DNA of 64,000 nucleotides from Escallonia rubra (GCA_033065855.1 JAVXUO010003001.1:1302001-1366000); one strand, 5' to 3'. Shown: positions 48,945 to 61,772, numbered from the stretch's first letter. The notes: a model not told the origin generated them from the letters alone. A program made the numbers and translations.

Positions 48945-49625
48945 AATTTGCGAAAGAGTTCTTTTTTCTAGTGGGAGTGAGAGATGCTATTATGGATGTG
49001 GCCAATCTACTAGGTGTACCATTGAAAAAGTTGTCGGTTAAATATCTTGGAGTGACTTTGATCTCTGCTAAATTTAAGACAACTAATTTTTAGATCCTTA
49101 TTTATAAAATTATGAACATCCGAACTAGTAAATGCCTCTCTTATGCAGGCAGGGAGCAATTAGTTACGTCTGTTCTCTGCAGCATGCGGGTTAATTAATG
49201 TTTTATATTTATTCTGCCTAAAAAGACTGCCCACCAAATTGAAGTTAAGACAAGGTCCTTTCTATGGCTTAGTAAAGACATGAAGTATTTAAAGCTAATG
49301 TTTTTTGCAAAGATATTTGTATTCCAAAACACGTAGGTGGACTTGGGATTAGAAGGCTTTCTGACTTGAATAAGGTGCGATTATCAAGCATAGCCGAGAT
49401 CTAGCTAGTAAGAAGGGTTCCTTACGAGTCAAATGGTGTCATTCATACATCAAAAAAGACATAAGAACTTATGGTCTTTCAAGCGTCTGTGTAAATATCT
49501 TCGACATGGAATAAAATACTCAAACATGAGAAGCTACTTTCAGTGGTTTGTTAGATATCAGATTGGGAATGAGCATGTTATATAGCTATGACTTGATAAT
49601 TGGATCCCAAAGGGACAGCCATCGT
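48945..49625 (+). mobile_element. decayed LINE reverse-transcriptase fragment
   Basis: Translation in broken frames gives LSVKYLGVTLISAKFKTTN, CLSYAGREQLVTSVLCSMRV, ILPKKTAHQIE, TRSFLWLSKD, GGLGIRRLSDLNK and DNWIPKGQ-like segments, in the order found after the YADD motif of plant LINE ORF2 proteins. Several stops and frameshifts interrupt it. No tail or flanking duplication was found. It starts directly beside the Pack-MULE. Confidence 0.7.
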
Positions 49626-51314
49626 ATTCTTTGTCACCACTGTCGACGTCACTGACTCGGACGCCATGCCTACCCACCACACCTTGAAGCACCAAAAAAA
49701 CCTTGACCTCTAAACTGACCACTAGCGACTGCCGCCACACCTACCAACCACATCCGAACCACAAACCCATATTGCAAAGACACACCAAGACACCTGAGTT
49801 GGGTGGATGTGGATCACAGATCGAACCTCAAAACCTACCACGAACCCCCAAGTAGAAACTAAAAAGTATCGCCAAATCGTCGAACAAATAGTCCATCGAA
49901 GGGAAAGCCCAAACAAACTACACCCTAAAAAGCACAAAAGGAAGTACCATGCCTCTACCCGCTAGCGGAGACTGTCAGTGGCGACAAAGACGACAGCTGC
50001 GCGTGGAGAGAGAAATTAAGATCGGCCCGGCCCTTTTATTTGCTTACCAATCTAAAAGCACTCCAACATCATTAATCGTAACATTTATAGTGATGCTCCT
50101 GCACGAATTATTCATTCTTAATCTCATTGTTGCTGGTCAATATCAGCCCCTATTTGATACTCAATTATGAGGGTAAAAGCTAACGAGTAATTATTAGATG
50201 GTTCCTGACAATCGATCTCAACTAGTATTTAGGAGCATCGTGATAAGAGATTGATTGATATGACAAAGGAGAAAGCAAAGGAGACATAAAGCAATCCGGA
50301 ATGAGAACTACCTAATATCTTTTGAAAAACAAAGCATACACAAAAATGTATAGAAAAAGAAGGCGAGGCAAGGCAGCCTTAACTTTGAAGTCACTTTTTA
50401 GTTTCAAATTTTTTTTCTCTTGGATGGAGAATGAACGTGGAGGAGGTGCACACGAGGGGAGAGAGGACGGTGAGGTGGTACGGGAAGGGAGCGTAGGCGT
50501 GGGTGGGTGGGTGGGGGGGATGCATACGGCTTAGGATAGCGGGAATCATGGGATGTTGTGGGTGGGTTGTCCCCTCCCCCTCACTTCTTCGAATCCCGAT
50601 AAACCCCAGATGCTGTCTTTTTCGGGAACCCCCATTTATTCTTTTTTATTTATAGATATATAAAACTAAGCTACTGACCGTATAATGTTGTATCCCGAAA
50701 CACAAATATATTCTTATTTACTGCTACTAGTACTAGTAGTACTAGATAGACTAAGCAAAAGTTTGAGTGCCTTATAGCTGGCATGTCCCCACCCCTCATT
50801 CCTTATGACGTGGCCCCCCTCCTCCTCTTCTTCCTTTCCGGGACAGTTTTGTCTTCACCCAAGGCGGCCTGACACACACACTGGAAATAGTTTTTCTGTG
50901 GATAATCATTGTTATTCAACTCTTCTCATTTTATCCTCTTTATTCTTCGCATTTAATTACAGTCCTGCCCCACTCTATTTTAACTTTTCTTTTATAACTA
51001 ATTACCACATCATAATTGTTTTTTCGTAGTTTTGAACTTTAATTTTCTACAGGATGTGTTGAATGAAAATATCAATGAGACAGAGGTATACATGCGGAAA
51101 AATGGTTTCAATATTAACATTTTGGAAAGAAGACTTAATAAAATATTTACTTCCGCACTCTATTGTGTTATTTTACAATCTCATTTGTTACTAATTTTTT
51201 TTTAATTTTTTACATTTAATATGTATATAAACAATAAAATGGAAGCATGAAACATTATAATAAAAAGATAGGGACAAGTAAAACTAAATTACACTTTCCC
51301 TTTTGAGTTTGTTA
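49626..51314. other. intergenic, no gene recognised
   Basis: Mixed composition, with a CCACC-rich stretch near 49620-49950 and a GGTGGG-rich stretch near 50440-50570. A palindromic ACTAGTACTAGTAGTACTAG block lies near 50727-50746. Nothing codes convincingly. Confidence 0.4.
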
Positions 51315-51688
51315 CTCCCTCCGTCCCATATAATTTGATCAAAAATTATTATTTTTTTGTACGCAAATGAACAATTTAAGTGATATATTATGTGTTTTTT
51401 ATTCTACCATTTAAAGAAAAGATGGGAAGAATGTCGGTCAGAAGAGTGAAAATTGATTAGTGAAGTGTTAAATATGGAAAGAGAAATGAATAAAAAGTGT
51501 AAGAAAGTGAGTCGTGAGAGAAAATGAATTTATAGAAATTTAAATGTAGAGAGAGGAATAAAATAAAAAATATATAAAAATGATAAATGTATAAAAGTAC
51601 TTATAAAATCTTACTTAGTTTGATAAATTAATAATTTTTATTAAATAATTTTTCAAAAAAATTATCAAATTAGATAAAACGGATAAGA
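51315..51688 (+). mobile_element. Mariner/Stowaway-type MITE, copy 1
   Basis: Starts CTCCCTCCGTCCCATATAATTTGATC directly after TA and ends with a decayed complement (ATCAAATTAGATAAAACGGATAAGA) before TA. The TA target site and the CTCCCTCCGT end are typical of Stowaway-like elements. The interior (AAGAAAGTGAG, GATTAGTGAAGTGTTAAAT) matches the copy at 60698-61027. Confidence 0.75.
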
Positions 51689-53694
51689 TATTTCTTAAAC
51701 ACAAAAAAGACATAAATAGCATCCCCCACTCAAGACCATGGATGACGTCGTTCGGGCCAAGTCAAGAGGAAACGACAAAAGTATTATTGGGGGAAGGAGG
51801 AGGTAGGGGCCCACTCCAACTAACCTACTCTTGCCTTTACATACAAATATTTTTTATATATAATTGTGGGTGCGTGGGTGGGTGGGTGGGGGGAGGGGGG
51901 GGGGTCGCCTTTTTAACGGGGAAGAAACCGGACATGTCTGAGCTGGACTCGCTGTCTGAGGTTGAAGGTACGTCAGTCAGTTGGGCCGCGTGGTACTCGT
52001 CGGCACGGACCACGTGTTTCGGGTCAAATAGCTCAACTGCTCGTAGCTGCCGGCCAATACGACTCGGTTGAATAATTTGGCTTGTTTTCCTCGTGACTTG
52101 TTTTCCACGTGCCTCCAAATTACTTTCACCCAGAATGATTGTACGGGCACGATTTTCATGTCTCGGTGCCGTGAACCGTCTATTTTCCCTCTTTTTGTTA
52201 TCTTAAAATAATTCATAGATCAAGGTTTACAAAGACTAAATTTGACAATATGGAGGTATATGATTGCGAAAGGCTAGATTTAACGTTATAACAATGTTTT
52301 CGCGATCGTTAATATAGTCAAGTATAATTACTGTATGACATTATCTGATTTAGTGTAAAATCAACAACATTGACATTGTTACGTGACTTTAAGCAATCGT
52401 CAATTTTTGTAATAGCTGCATACAGCAACCATATCTCTTCGATTTTCTTGGGTCATTTTCACAAATGTTCCAACAAAAGTGCAAAGATTTGATATGATTT
52501 ATGGATGTGATGGGCTGATGAAATGTCAATGCAATTGCAAAACTTTAGTTAAGTCAGCAACTTGTTACCATATATTTCTGGATGATCAAAAGCATGTAAA
52601 AGGTGCCCTTTTGTATTGGCAAATTAACTAGTAGATATTGTATGATTCGATATTGTTGGTCTCAACCATGATCTTTAGATTAATAAGAGCTCTTAGGATA
52701 GGAAAGGACTAAGAAATAGATACTTTATAGAAATTTAATGGTCTTGACTTAGACGGTCAAGACCATTGATTATACGGAACATCTACTATTTTTTGCAAGT
52801 AGAAACATTTGTTTGGGATATATAAAGGTCGAATCAAAGGTTACCATCGAGCAATAACATGCTTCAAAGTGAAATTACTCCCACCTCTGAGTTAAATAAT
52901 TAACTTTTAGATGTATAAAGCATGAAGATAAATTGTGTAGAATTATTGAAGTAGTTTCCTTACTTGCAATTGGAAAACTAAAGTAGCGAAAAGAAAAATG
53001 CATAATGAATCAATTTTTTTTAAAAAAGACGAGCTTCACGAGGAGAGTTTCAAATTGAGATACCAAGTTGTGTCATAAGGCGCACTCTTTTAAGTTACCT
53101 TTTTGCGCAGGCTAGTCCAAAGATAGACCACCACCCCTGGAAGTACAATTTTTCGTAACCCTAAAAACAATATGAATACAGTTGTAGAGGCACATGGTAC
53201 AGGAGAAAATCAAAGACATCAAAAAGTCGCTTCACGACGGTATCTCTTCTTTTAAGTCTCGACATTCTAGTATTATACCACACAAAACATATGATTCAAA
53301 ATCATATTGGCTCAACATAAGAGAGAGGTTATTTGTACAAGCCAATTGTACAAATCCAGATCTGTTCCCACCATTTCGAAAGTCCAGCAAAGTCAAGTCT
53401 AAAACCTTCTGACATTCCGGAAAGATTTATCGGTAAATATGTTTTTCGTCCCATTATGTGCTCTCCGAGAAGGCACTTATAATGTCTATTATTTGGACAA
53501 AGCCTTGCATAAAGGTTGTGCATGTGAAGTTCATGTGCTGAGTTCAGCCTTGTTGAGATAACTGACGTACCAATCCAGTTTATTAAACATGTTTTACCGA
53601 TAACTGACAGCAGCTACAAGTTCAAATAATAATAAAATTAAACTCATAATTTTTTATCGCTAAAATTATTACAGCAGAATACCATGCAACAACG
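51689..53694. other. intergenic, no gene recognised
   Basis: A G-rich block lies near 51865-51905, and two CACGTG boxes lie near 52010 and 52106 in a GC-richer segment that may be promoter-like. The rest is AT-rich without supported coding. Confidence 0.4.
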
Positions 53695-53702
53695 GGTACT
53701 AG

Positions 53703-54697
53703 TAGGGATGTCAATGGGGCGGGTCGGATGCGGATCTGATAAAATCCGAACCCGCCCCACTAGTTATGAAACGTTGCCCCGCCCCGTCACCGGGTTCTAT
53801 TTATAAAATACGATAACCGATCCTATGTGAATCTAGGAGACCCGTACCCGCCCCGCTCCGAACCGTTCTGCTTGGTTTGGCAAAAATATCACATTTTTTG
53901 AATATATATTACAAAAACTTTATCATAAAAAATAAACTACACACATTAGACTAATGTCTGAAAATCCTAAAGAATATATTAATGTCTAAACTACACACAG
54001 TTGGTTGGTTTTTCCAAAATCGAAGAAGATGCAGTGGTCTTCGGATCGATCTCAGATTGTGTGGTCGGCGGTGGAGTCGAAGAAGATGCGGTAGCCTTCG
54101 GATCGATCTCAGATTGTGTGGCCGGCGGTGGAGTTGCAGAAGATGCGGTGGCCTTCGGATCGATCTCAGATTCTCGGTGAGAGACGACCGGCGGTGGAGT
54201 CGAAGAAGATGTTGTGGCCTTCGGATCGATCTCAGATTCTCCGTGAGCGACGACCGGCGGTGGAGAAGACGCAGCGGAGTCGGCGGTGGAGGAGACGCAG
54301 TGGAGTCGCAGAGAAGAGAAGACGCAACGGAGTCGGAGAGAAGAGAAGACGCAGCGTCGCAGCGGCGCCGGTGGCTCTTTGGAGTCTGCAGAAGAAGAGA
54401 GCGCCGAGTGAGAGAGAGAGAATAGATGATCTAGGGTTTTAGTTTAGGACAAAAGCTTATATATATTACATGATGGACGCTAGGATTAACTATGTATAGG
54501 GTATGTATATCGGGGCGGGTACGGGTCGCGGGTCGGGGCGGGTTAGGCAGAATACCATACCCGATCCTAACCCGATGCGGGTTTTAAAAAAAAATACCAT
54601 GCCCGCTCCGTGACCCGGTCAAAGTCAACATAATCCGCTCCTATTGGAGCGGGGCAGAACGGATATCCTGCGGGTGCGGGTTGAATTGCCATCCCTA
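53703..54697. mobile_element. non-autonomous hAT element with internal tandem repeats
   Basis: Left end TAGGGATGTCAATGGGGCGGG and right end complement TAGGGATGGCAATTCAACCCG are inverted repeats. The 8-bp duplication GGTACTAG is at 53695-53702 and 54698-54705, matching the hAT superfamily. Subterminal regions are rich in GGGGCGGGT and its complement. No transposase is present. An internal array of four repeats occupies 54021-54268. Confidence 0.85.
54021..54268 (+). repeat. four tandem 57-66-bp units inside the hAT element
   Basis: Units begin near 54021, 54078, 54135 and 54201. Each contains GAAGATG..GTGG.CTTCGGATCGATCTCAGATT and ends with CGGCGGTGGAG. Units 3 and 4 carry an extra CGGTGAGAGACGAC-like insert. 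All units are in the same orientation and about 85-90% alike by eye. Confidence 0.85.
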
Positions 54698-54705
54698 GGT
54701 ACTAG

Positions 54706-55140
54706 TCCTCTATTTCATCATATCATCAAACATTATTGCAAAAAAAGAAATAGAGAGAGAGATTTGACCGCTAAGTTTCAAATTTCCATTGCAGTAACCA
54801 TCAAATGGTAGTAAAAAAAAAAGAAGAAGCGATAACTAAGAAAAAAAGTAGACCAAACAAACAGCACCCTGACGCTGCTTTAATAAACACCACAAATTCA
54901 TCAATAAAAAAAGCATTGTGAAACCTCCTCGACGGTTCCCTAATGACGTGAATCGCGAGTTATTCCGCCGTACTAGACGACAGTACACACTCAACCACGG
55001 TGTGATGCGATCAACTAACGCGTGTCAAATGACTTCGAGCCCCTCGGTCCGCACGTCAGGCTGGCAGAGGCAGTTGAAGGCCACACTCGTCAATTCGAAT
55101 TTGGCGAATAGATTCGTTGCGATCCGCTGCTGCTACAGAG
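54706..55140. other. flank of the promoter-like block, no gene recognised
   Basis: AT-rich up to about 54920, then of balanced composition. No coding region is supported. Confidence 0.4.
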
Positions 55141-55151
55141 GACGCAAGGCG

Positions 55152-55356
55152 CACGTGTGTCCCCATCCCATCGGGCCTGAAGCACGTGACAAAGTTCTTC
55201 CCCCCTGTGGCACAAAGCCGTAACGGTTGAGATGGAGAGAGAGATTTAAAGAAATGGGGAAATGGGAGGATGGTCCAGGCTGGCACGTGGAGTAAAAGCC
55301 CTTGACAGCTGCCCCCCAATATAGTAACGGTTACGGAGACACACTATAAAAAGGTA
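55152..55356 (+). promoter_or_regulatory. orphan promoter-like block: three G-boxes and a TATA box
   Basis: Perfect CACGTG boxes are at 55152-55157, 55183-55188 and 55284-55289, with TAACGGTTACGG (MYB-like) near 55325 and TATAAAAAGG starting at 55345. A pyrimidine-rich leader-like stretch (TCTCTTTCTCTTTTC) follows. G-boxes bind bZIP and bHLH factors. The first downstream ATG opens only a 26-codon frame, so no gene could be attached. Confidence 0.5.
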
Positions 55357-55369
55357 CGATTCCCCAAAT

Positions 55370-58300
55370 CTCTTTCTCTTTTCTTTTTGTTGCGGTCTGA
55401 TGCCGCTTTCCGTTTTTCCTGTTTTTTCCTCCCCCGCTCGGATAAGCTTAAATCTCTCTCTTGGCTTAGTAGCTACGTAAAGCTCTCTCTTGTGGTGTAT
55501 TTTTTTAACACAGGAGCGAGCGTTTAAATCATTCAAATCGATTTACTCGGTAAAATTAAGCCGATTAATTTGTACAATCGTAGGTTAATTTAAAAATAGT
55601 TGGTCTGATCTTTGTTTGAACTGAATGCCCGGTTTGATTAGGCTCAGTTTGGTTCAATATGAATTTTATAAAAAAATATATTCTAATCTGTACCCGACGT
55701 ATATAGGATTAAAGTATTCCAATTTGATTCTAATATTGGTTAATATTTAACTTTTATGTACTTACGATTTGACCACCGACGTGTATTAGTAAACTATACC
55801 CAACTTCAATTGATAGATTCTAGAGGTTTGTGATCATTTATATAACAAAAGGTCAAATAGTCAATGATTAGGCCTAAATAAGTCAAAAATTGATGATCAA
55901 GCTCAAATTGATCAATCAGTCCAAATTTGTCTATTTAATTTGCCCAAAATGTTGAAACTGAACTATTGACTGAAATGTTCAACTACGTTTTTTTCATTCA
56001 AATGGATGGTCGTCATCGGATTCCTCCTCGGCCTAAAAACAAAACCAATTGAACCGTGATCTTCCTTAGTTTTACATTTTGCTTTAAAAAGTCATAAAGA
56101 GCCGGTGCCTTAAGATTAGGCCGTATCAATTCCCATGACATGTATTTCCGTCTCATGTTACATATGAAGCTATCAAATTAGTACCGATTTCAAGCTTCAT
56201 GCTCTGGTGTTATTTTTGTGTTTGATAGACTGGTATCAATTATTGATTTACTTAGATAGTAATAAGTTCTTAATTCGAACATAACAGACCATCCCCAATG
56301 GGTTAGACATCCCCGATAAGTTATAAAAAGATTTGACGGGCTGAGAGTCATGATAGGTTTTATTTTGTGGTTTCTTTTCTTGTACTTTGGTTACAAAAAA
56401 CTCAAACAAGTCACTCCACATCCTGCCTGGTTAGTAATTATACTCCGCCTTGGCTACCCTGACAAATTCATTGGCCATGACCCCAACCAAAGGCTTCAGA
56501 CCAAGGACCTGCGCCTTGCGTTCGGCATGAAATAGTTGCTCCACTTTATTTGGAGTGAGGTCAGGTGGGTATGGGTATTGGACTTTTAGTAAGAGTTGTC
56601 CCTTCAAAGTGCTACAGTAGCAGTATGGCCACCGTGTGTGTGTGTCTTGTGCAAGCATTTGTCTATAGTGCATTAGTGCGTCTATTGGGGATCATTCATT
56701 GCACCCAACTTTTCGTTTTTTAATTTTTTTTTCACTTGTAAATTGCTAGATATTTCAAAAGATAAGTTATTTTTACTGTCTTACGGACCCTTTTACTTTA
56801 TATTGTTGTAGACATCTTTTTGTAGCAATAATTCTGAACGCTGCTGACAAGCATTGAGGGCAAAAAAGCACATTAGAAAGTAAAAATCAACTCTTCACTT
56901 TAAAGTTTCTTCAAATGCCACCACTAAATTTTTGAAAGCCGTCACGTGTTGTTTTTGCCCTTTTTGACAATCAAAAGCAACTAACGTCGTGTGTCATGAT
57001 TTTTGGATGAACTAATCATTATATTTATAAAAGGCGTGCGAATTTTTTTTTGTTTTTTGTTTTTTGTTGTTGGTTGAATAGTCAAAAAAATTCAGTGATC
57101 TAATGATCTTACAAGAGACTTTTCGACCATCTTAACAGCTTTCAATCTAAAAGATGTTACATAATTGGAACTATACTCTGTCCACGTTGATGAGGTTACA
57201 TCTGTGAATATCCAGTGGAGGAGGAGTCAAATCCTTGGATATTTGGGTTCTGGACTTGCAGGCAAATGTAGTCGGAGAGATTGCTTCCTTTACTAATCTC
57301 TTGCTTCCCAGTGTTACTCTACATAGACAGCATATATGGCATATAACGTTGGTTCTGTTTTCGCACTAATGCTTTATATCCATGTCATCTGATCGAGTAA
57401 AGTGTACATAACAACGTGCAGGATCTTCAGATACTGGGCTCACTTCAATAATCTCAAAATTGCTAATACTTGTGCCCAAAATAGATTCTGGGAAACAAAA
57501 GAATATGCAGCCGATTCCAGCTGTACTCCAAAAAGGTCTCATGAACACAAGTCCACTCTATATCTCAAAAGACGATGTTGTAATTTGCATCCAACACTAA
57601 GAAAAATCGTCTGATCTCTTAAGCACCGAAAGAAACTGAGTATAGATTGTGTAAAAGATTGCATATGGATAAGGGTTCTTTGTGTTGAAAATTATTCTCT
57701 GTTTCGAGTTTGTGTAGGTCAATGGATTTGTTTTTTTGTTGTTGTTGTTGTATCAAAGCAGTCCATATTGCATGACCCGAAATGATCTCCATTTTTTATT
57801 GAGACGAATAATAATGATGAAATTTGTTCTTTGTTACAGTCCCTCTTTATTTAATTGTCTCAATCCTAATTGAAGTATAAACGAAGGTATTAACGAAATT
57901 GTATCGAAAAAATATTAGGCTGCATAGACTTCATTTGTTTTCGAAAAGAGAAAGAAATGGATAAAAGAATCTGAATATTGTGGACAAGAATTTTATCCAT
58001 TTACCAAATAGTCTATCTTTTTGCACCAAGGAAAAAATGCAAATAACTCGGCCTAGCAAGGCTGATTCATCTCAAGATATCAACATGGAATGTTGTCAAG
58101 GACTTAAGGATAAACCTAAGGACAAACATTTTTTTAGGCTGATTCTTCCTAGAGCAAGTTGATGTTTGTTAATTAAACCGTCAAATTAGTGGTAAAAAAT
58201 GGCTAAATGACACGTGACTGTCTCTCCCTTTCGGATAGGTCCACGTTCACATTGTTATGAACAGCTGGGGAATGAGCGGGGTCATTATAAATTCCCGGGC

Positions 58301-60697
58301 GTAATCTACTAAAAAACCAGCCTGCTATTTCGACCTCCACCATACGGACCGAATAGAAGGTCTCTAAGGAAAAACTATCTACCCAAGTTCGACTGATGCT
58401 AATCATTGTGCTCATTATTAGCTCCCCTCCACATAAGCTTTCACGAACCACTCAGGGCCCTTGGTGTAAGGAAACAATTTGTATTGCACAGTTGACGTCT
58501 TGCATTAGTTAGAGTAAACGAATGATAAGACTTTGACAGAGAAATCGAAGACTGGAAGAGGCCTATGGATAAACTATGGCCACATAGAGGATTAGAGCTC
58601 AACAGCCAAATCGCAGCTCTAAGACAGTGGAAACATGCTTGCAACCATAACAACACGATCAAGAGTAGGGCACTATGCAATTTGAACTAGGACGAAAAAG
58701 AGGATCGCCACCCCATGAACAGATAGGTCATAACGAGTGGACAGAGTGCAAGCTCTTGGCCTTCGGCCAAAGCACAAGCCAAGGTGCTATACTCCTTGTC
58801 GATTTTCCCCACTATTATGCACAGCAAGAACTTTGAGATCCATATCAGCCAAAAAAAAATTCACTTCAGCCTGACCTACTGGCCCAGTGTCCTACCGCAT
58901 CAGGGCTATTAGTCGCTCGTACTCCTTTACTTTACCATCCCCCCCCCCTCCCGCATTCTGTTGCTTCTATAGGGGAAAGTGTAATCCTGATCGTCCTCTT
59001 AAAAAGGGGTCACATGGTTGCCAAATGGCCCGAGCCTTGTGATGATTGTGTAACATTGCTAAGGAGTCATCATCATACCGCTAAAAGAGTGGAAGCTATT
59101 TGTTGGTAGTGCACCAGAAGAAAGAAACAACAGTAAGAAGGACTTTGTTATACTTTAGTCTGCACTTAGAGAATTCAATAGGCTTGTAAAAGGCGTATTT
59201 TCTACCATATATATTTAGGTCGTCGGACACTTAAGCATTTATTGTGCTTTAGGCCTCCATCGAGTCACGAGACTTGGAAAGATTGTCCTGAATCAGCATT
59301 TATTGTGCTTTCAAAGGAATAGACCTAGGCAGGGCCAATTGCGAAGTAATTTCAAGATGGCTATCCTTGCTCTCTTTTTCGTCGCTAAGTGATATGATTA
59401 GGGAAAGAAGGAATGATGGATGAAATAGGAGGAACCTTGAGTCTGTCTATGGTTTCTGTGACAACGATGAGAAAATCAAGAAAGAGGTAGCGGAAAAAGC
59501 TTAAAAGGATTTTAGAATTTTCGAGCATAAATGAAGAGAGAGAAAAGGAAAGCATGTCAATCCTTTTAGTCAAAAGTTTGACGTGAAATAACGGCTAGAG
59601 GTCACAATGAGTAAGGACTACAATCATCATTAGACAATTATGATTAATTTCAAAGTTAAAATTTTCAATTTCAACATTTGGGATAAGGGGTGACGAAAAC
59701 GGTCATGCGTCTCTATGGTTAGGTTGGTTAATGGGATAGAAAGTCTAATGAGGCACTCCTACCATCCAATCTCTCTCATCACTTAACATAGTATTAAACG
59801 ATTGTTAAAATAACACGGTGACATTATCCCGCTATTTTTGGTGGGGGGATTGTTTGCACCAAGTAAGAATACAATTGACTTAACTTAGCAAGGCTGAATC
59901 GTCCCAAGGCATCAAAATGCCACGTCACTACAAAGTTAGGGATTAGCCTAAGGACAAGTATCCCCAAGGACAAGTAACCAGTTCTAATAAAATGAAAGAA
60001 CATATGACTTGTGTTCACAGGGCATGAAGCCTTAGTATGCAACGTGTCATCACTCAGAGATTTGTTAAAAAAACATGGTAGAGACTAAATGAAGATAAAA
60101 AGGTAAAACATGGTCCTATTCGGTCTCAGTACTAACCAAATAAGCTTAACGTGTGGAGAAGAGTAAAACATGAATGTCGAGACAAGTGACTGAACACCCA
60201 ATTGTAAAAGCCATAAATGTTGTATCAATTAATCCTCATCAACACCACGTACAAACTAGCTCATAATTTACGTTAGCACATCTTCATTTAACCTAGTCAA
60301 CATGCTTATCTTAGGTATATCAAACTAACTCTTTAACTCATTTAAACAGCCTATAAAGTGTATCAAATAATTGAATTGAAGCTTTTGTAGTATCAAAGTT
60401 TTGCCAGTTTATAAGAGTACGATCACTATAAACACGGTGAATGTTAACATCTTATATTTAATGTATTTATGTACTTGATTATGATTTTAAGTAAGAGTAT
60501 ATTAGGTAGGAGTAGTTGTAACTTAAATAGTACTGAAAAGTTCGGTCGAAAGAACTCAAATGATATTTTCAGGTTCTTAGTGATCGTTTTGATAAAAAGT
60601 AAGAAGAAATGCACTCTCCAAATGCCAGACCGTCGTCTGATTTATTGAACACTGATTTTAAGGTGATCTGGTGAAAACCTGACACGTTTACAAACTA
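55370..60697. other. long intergenic stretch, no gene recognised
   Basis: About 5.3 kb of mostly AT-rich DNA. Notable items: a dispersed repeat shared by 58021-58150 and 59852-59970 (TTGCACCAAG..., TAGCAAGGCTGA, CCTAAGGACAA), a direct repeat CAGCATTTATTGTGCTTT-like near 59234 and 59296, and a poly-C run near 58938. No RNA gene is seen. A minus-strand frame at 58203-58451 is unassigned. Confidence 0.45.
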
Positions 60698-61027
60698 CTC
60701 GCCCTCGCCCAAAAAAATTGTTCATTTTTAAATTAAAAAATATTATGTAGGTACTTTTACATATTTTACTCTTTTTACACTTTTTATTTCTCTTTCTATA
60801 TTTAAATTTTCGTCAACTCATTTTCTCCCTTCTCGCTCACTTTCTTACAATTTTTTATTCAAATCTTTTTGTGACATTTAACACTCCACTAACCAATTTT
60901 CTTTCTCCAGACCCACTTTCTTCCACTCTTTTCTTTAAAGGGTAAAATAAAAAATATACAGTATATAAATTAAATTCTTAATCAGCATAACAAAAAAAAT
61001 TAATCAAATTATATAAGTCAGAAAGAG
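60698..61027 (-). mobile_element. Mariner/Stowaway-type MITE, copy 2, opposite orientation
   Basis: The reverse complement starts CTCTTTCTGACTTATATAATTTGATTAATTTTTTTTGT next to TA (61028-61029) and ends beside TA at 60696-60697. The body (GGTTAGTGGAGTGTTAAATGT, AAGAAAGTGAGCGAGAAGGGAG) matches copy 1 at 51315-51688 in the opposite direction. Confidence 0.7.
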
Positions 61028-61029
61028 TA

Positions 61030-61592
61030 TAATATATCTATAAGGCCTAACACGGGATAGAGCAAACAATCTCAAAAACAACTTTAAACACAAATCCATT
61101 GCAGGAACTTTGTGTGGTCAGAACTTGATGCCTGATGTATCTCTCCAATCACCGTCACACTAATATTTTGTTACCACCGACCGATTAAAAAAAGAAGATC
61201 CAACAAAGGAGCTGAATATACAAACAAATCCAAAAGAAAGCAGAGAAAAAAAGAAAAAAGAAAAGAGCAGAGAGAGTACAAAATGCATGCATCCCCCATA
61301 CCACCGAACTAGAAGGCAGTAGGTAACAGGGTACACGACGTACGAGTAACAGAAACTGATACGGCATATCTCCTCTTTATCCACCCTCCCTCCATCCATC
61401 TCTCTCTCATTTATTGCCTCTGCCCACCCTCCTCTCCCCTCCCCTCCTTTTCTGTTTCTTTAATCAAGTCCTTATCTTATTCTCTTCCTTCCAGTTGTAA
61501 TCACTGTTTGAAAAACTAACTAAAGCACCCATTAAATAATTAATTGAACTCGAACAACTGAAAGGAGGAGGAAGGCGGGAGGAAAGCCTCCT
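61030..61592. other. intergenic, no gene recognised
   Basis: Pyrimidine-rich block near 61380-61500; possibly the distal promoter of the MYB gene. No coding support. Confidence 0.4.
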
Positions 61593-61601
61593 CGTAGACC
61601 T

Positions 61602-61763
61602 GGATCAGGATCCCTGCTGTAATCATGGTTACAGCAGGGGTGCTGTCCCATGTTATGTTACTGTGACCATGTTATGTTACTGTGAGAAGAGGGGAACAGA
61701 GAGAAGGAAGAGAAAAGTACAGCATCGTTACTGTAACCATGGTTACGGTAAGGATCCTGATCC
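61602..61763. mobile_element. 162-bp hairpin MULE-type MITE with 9-bp target-site duplication
   Basis: Ends GGATCAGGATCC and its complement; longer arms GGATCAGGATCCCTGCTGT and the complement of ACGGTAAGGATCCTGATCC. The flanking 9-mers CGTAGACCT (61593-61601) and CGTGGACCT (61764-61772) differ by one base. Each arm contains a palindrome of the form TGTAACCATGGTTACG or TGTAATCATGGTTACA. The middle has a doubled CCATGTTATGTTACTGTGA. Terminal layout matches the element at 31454-31590. Confidence 0.8.
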
Positions 61764-61772
61764 CGTGGACCT

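Noticed and set aside
58203..58451. Possible organelle-derived fragment with an 82-codon frame
   Set aside because: I could not match it to any plastid or mitochondrial gene.
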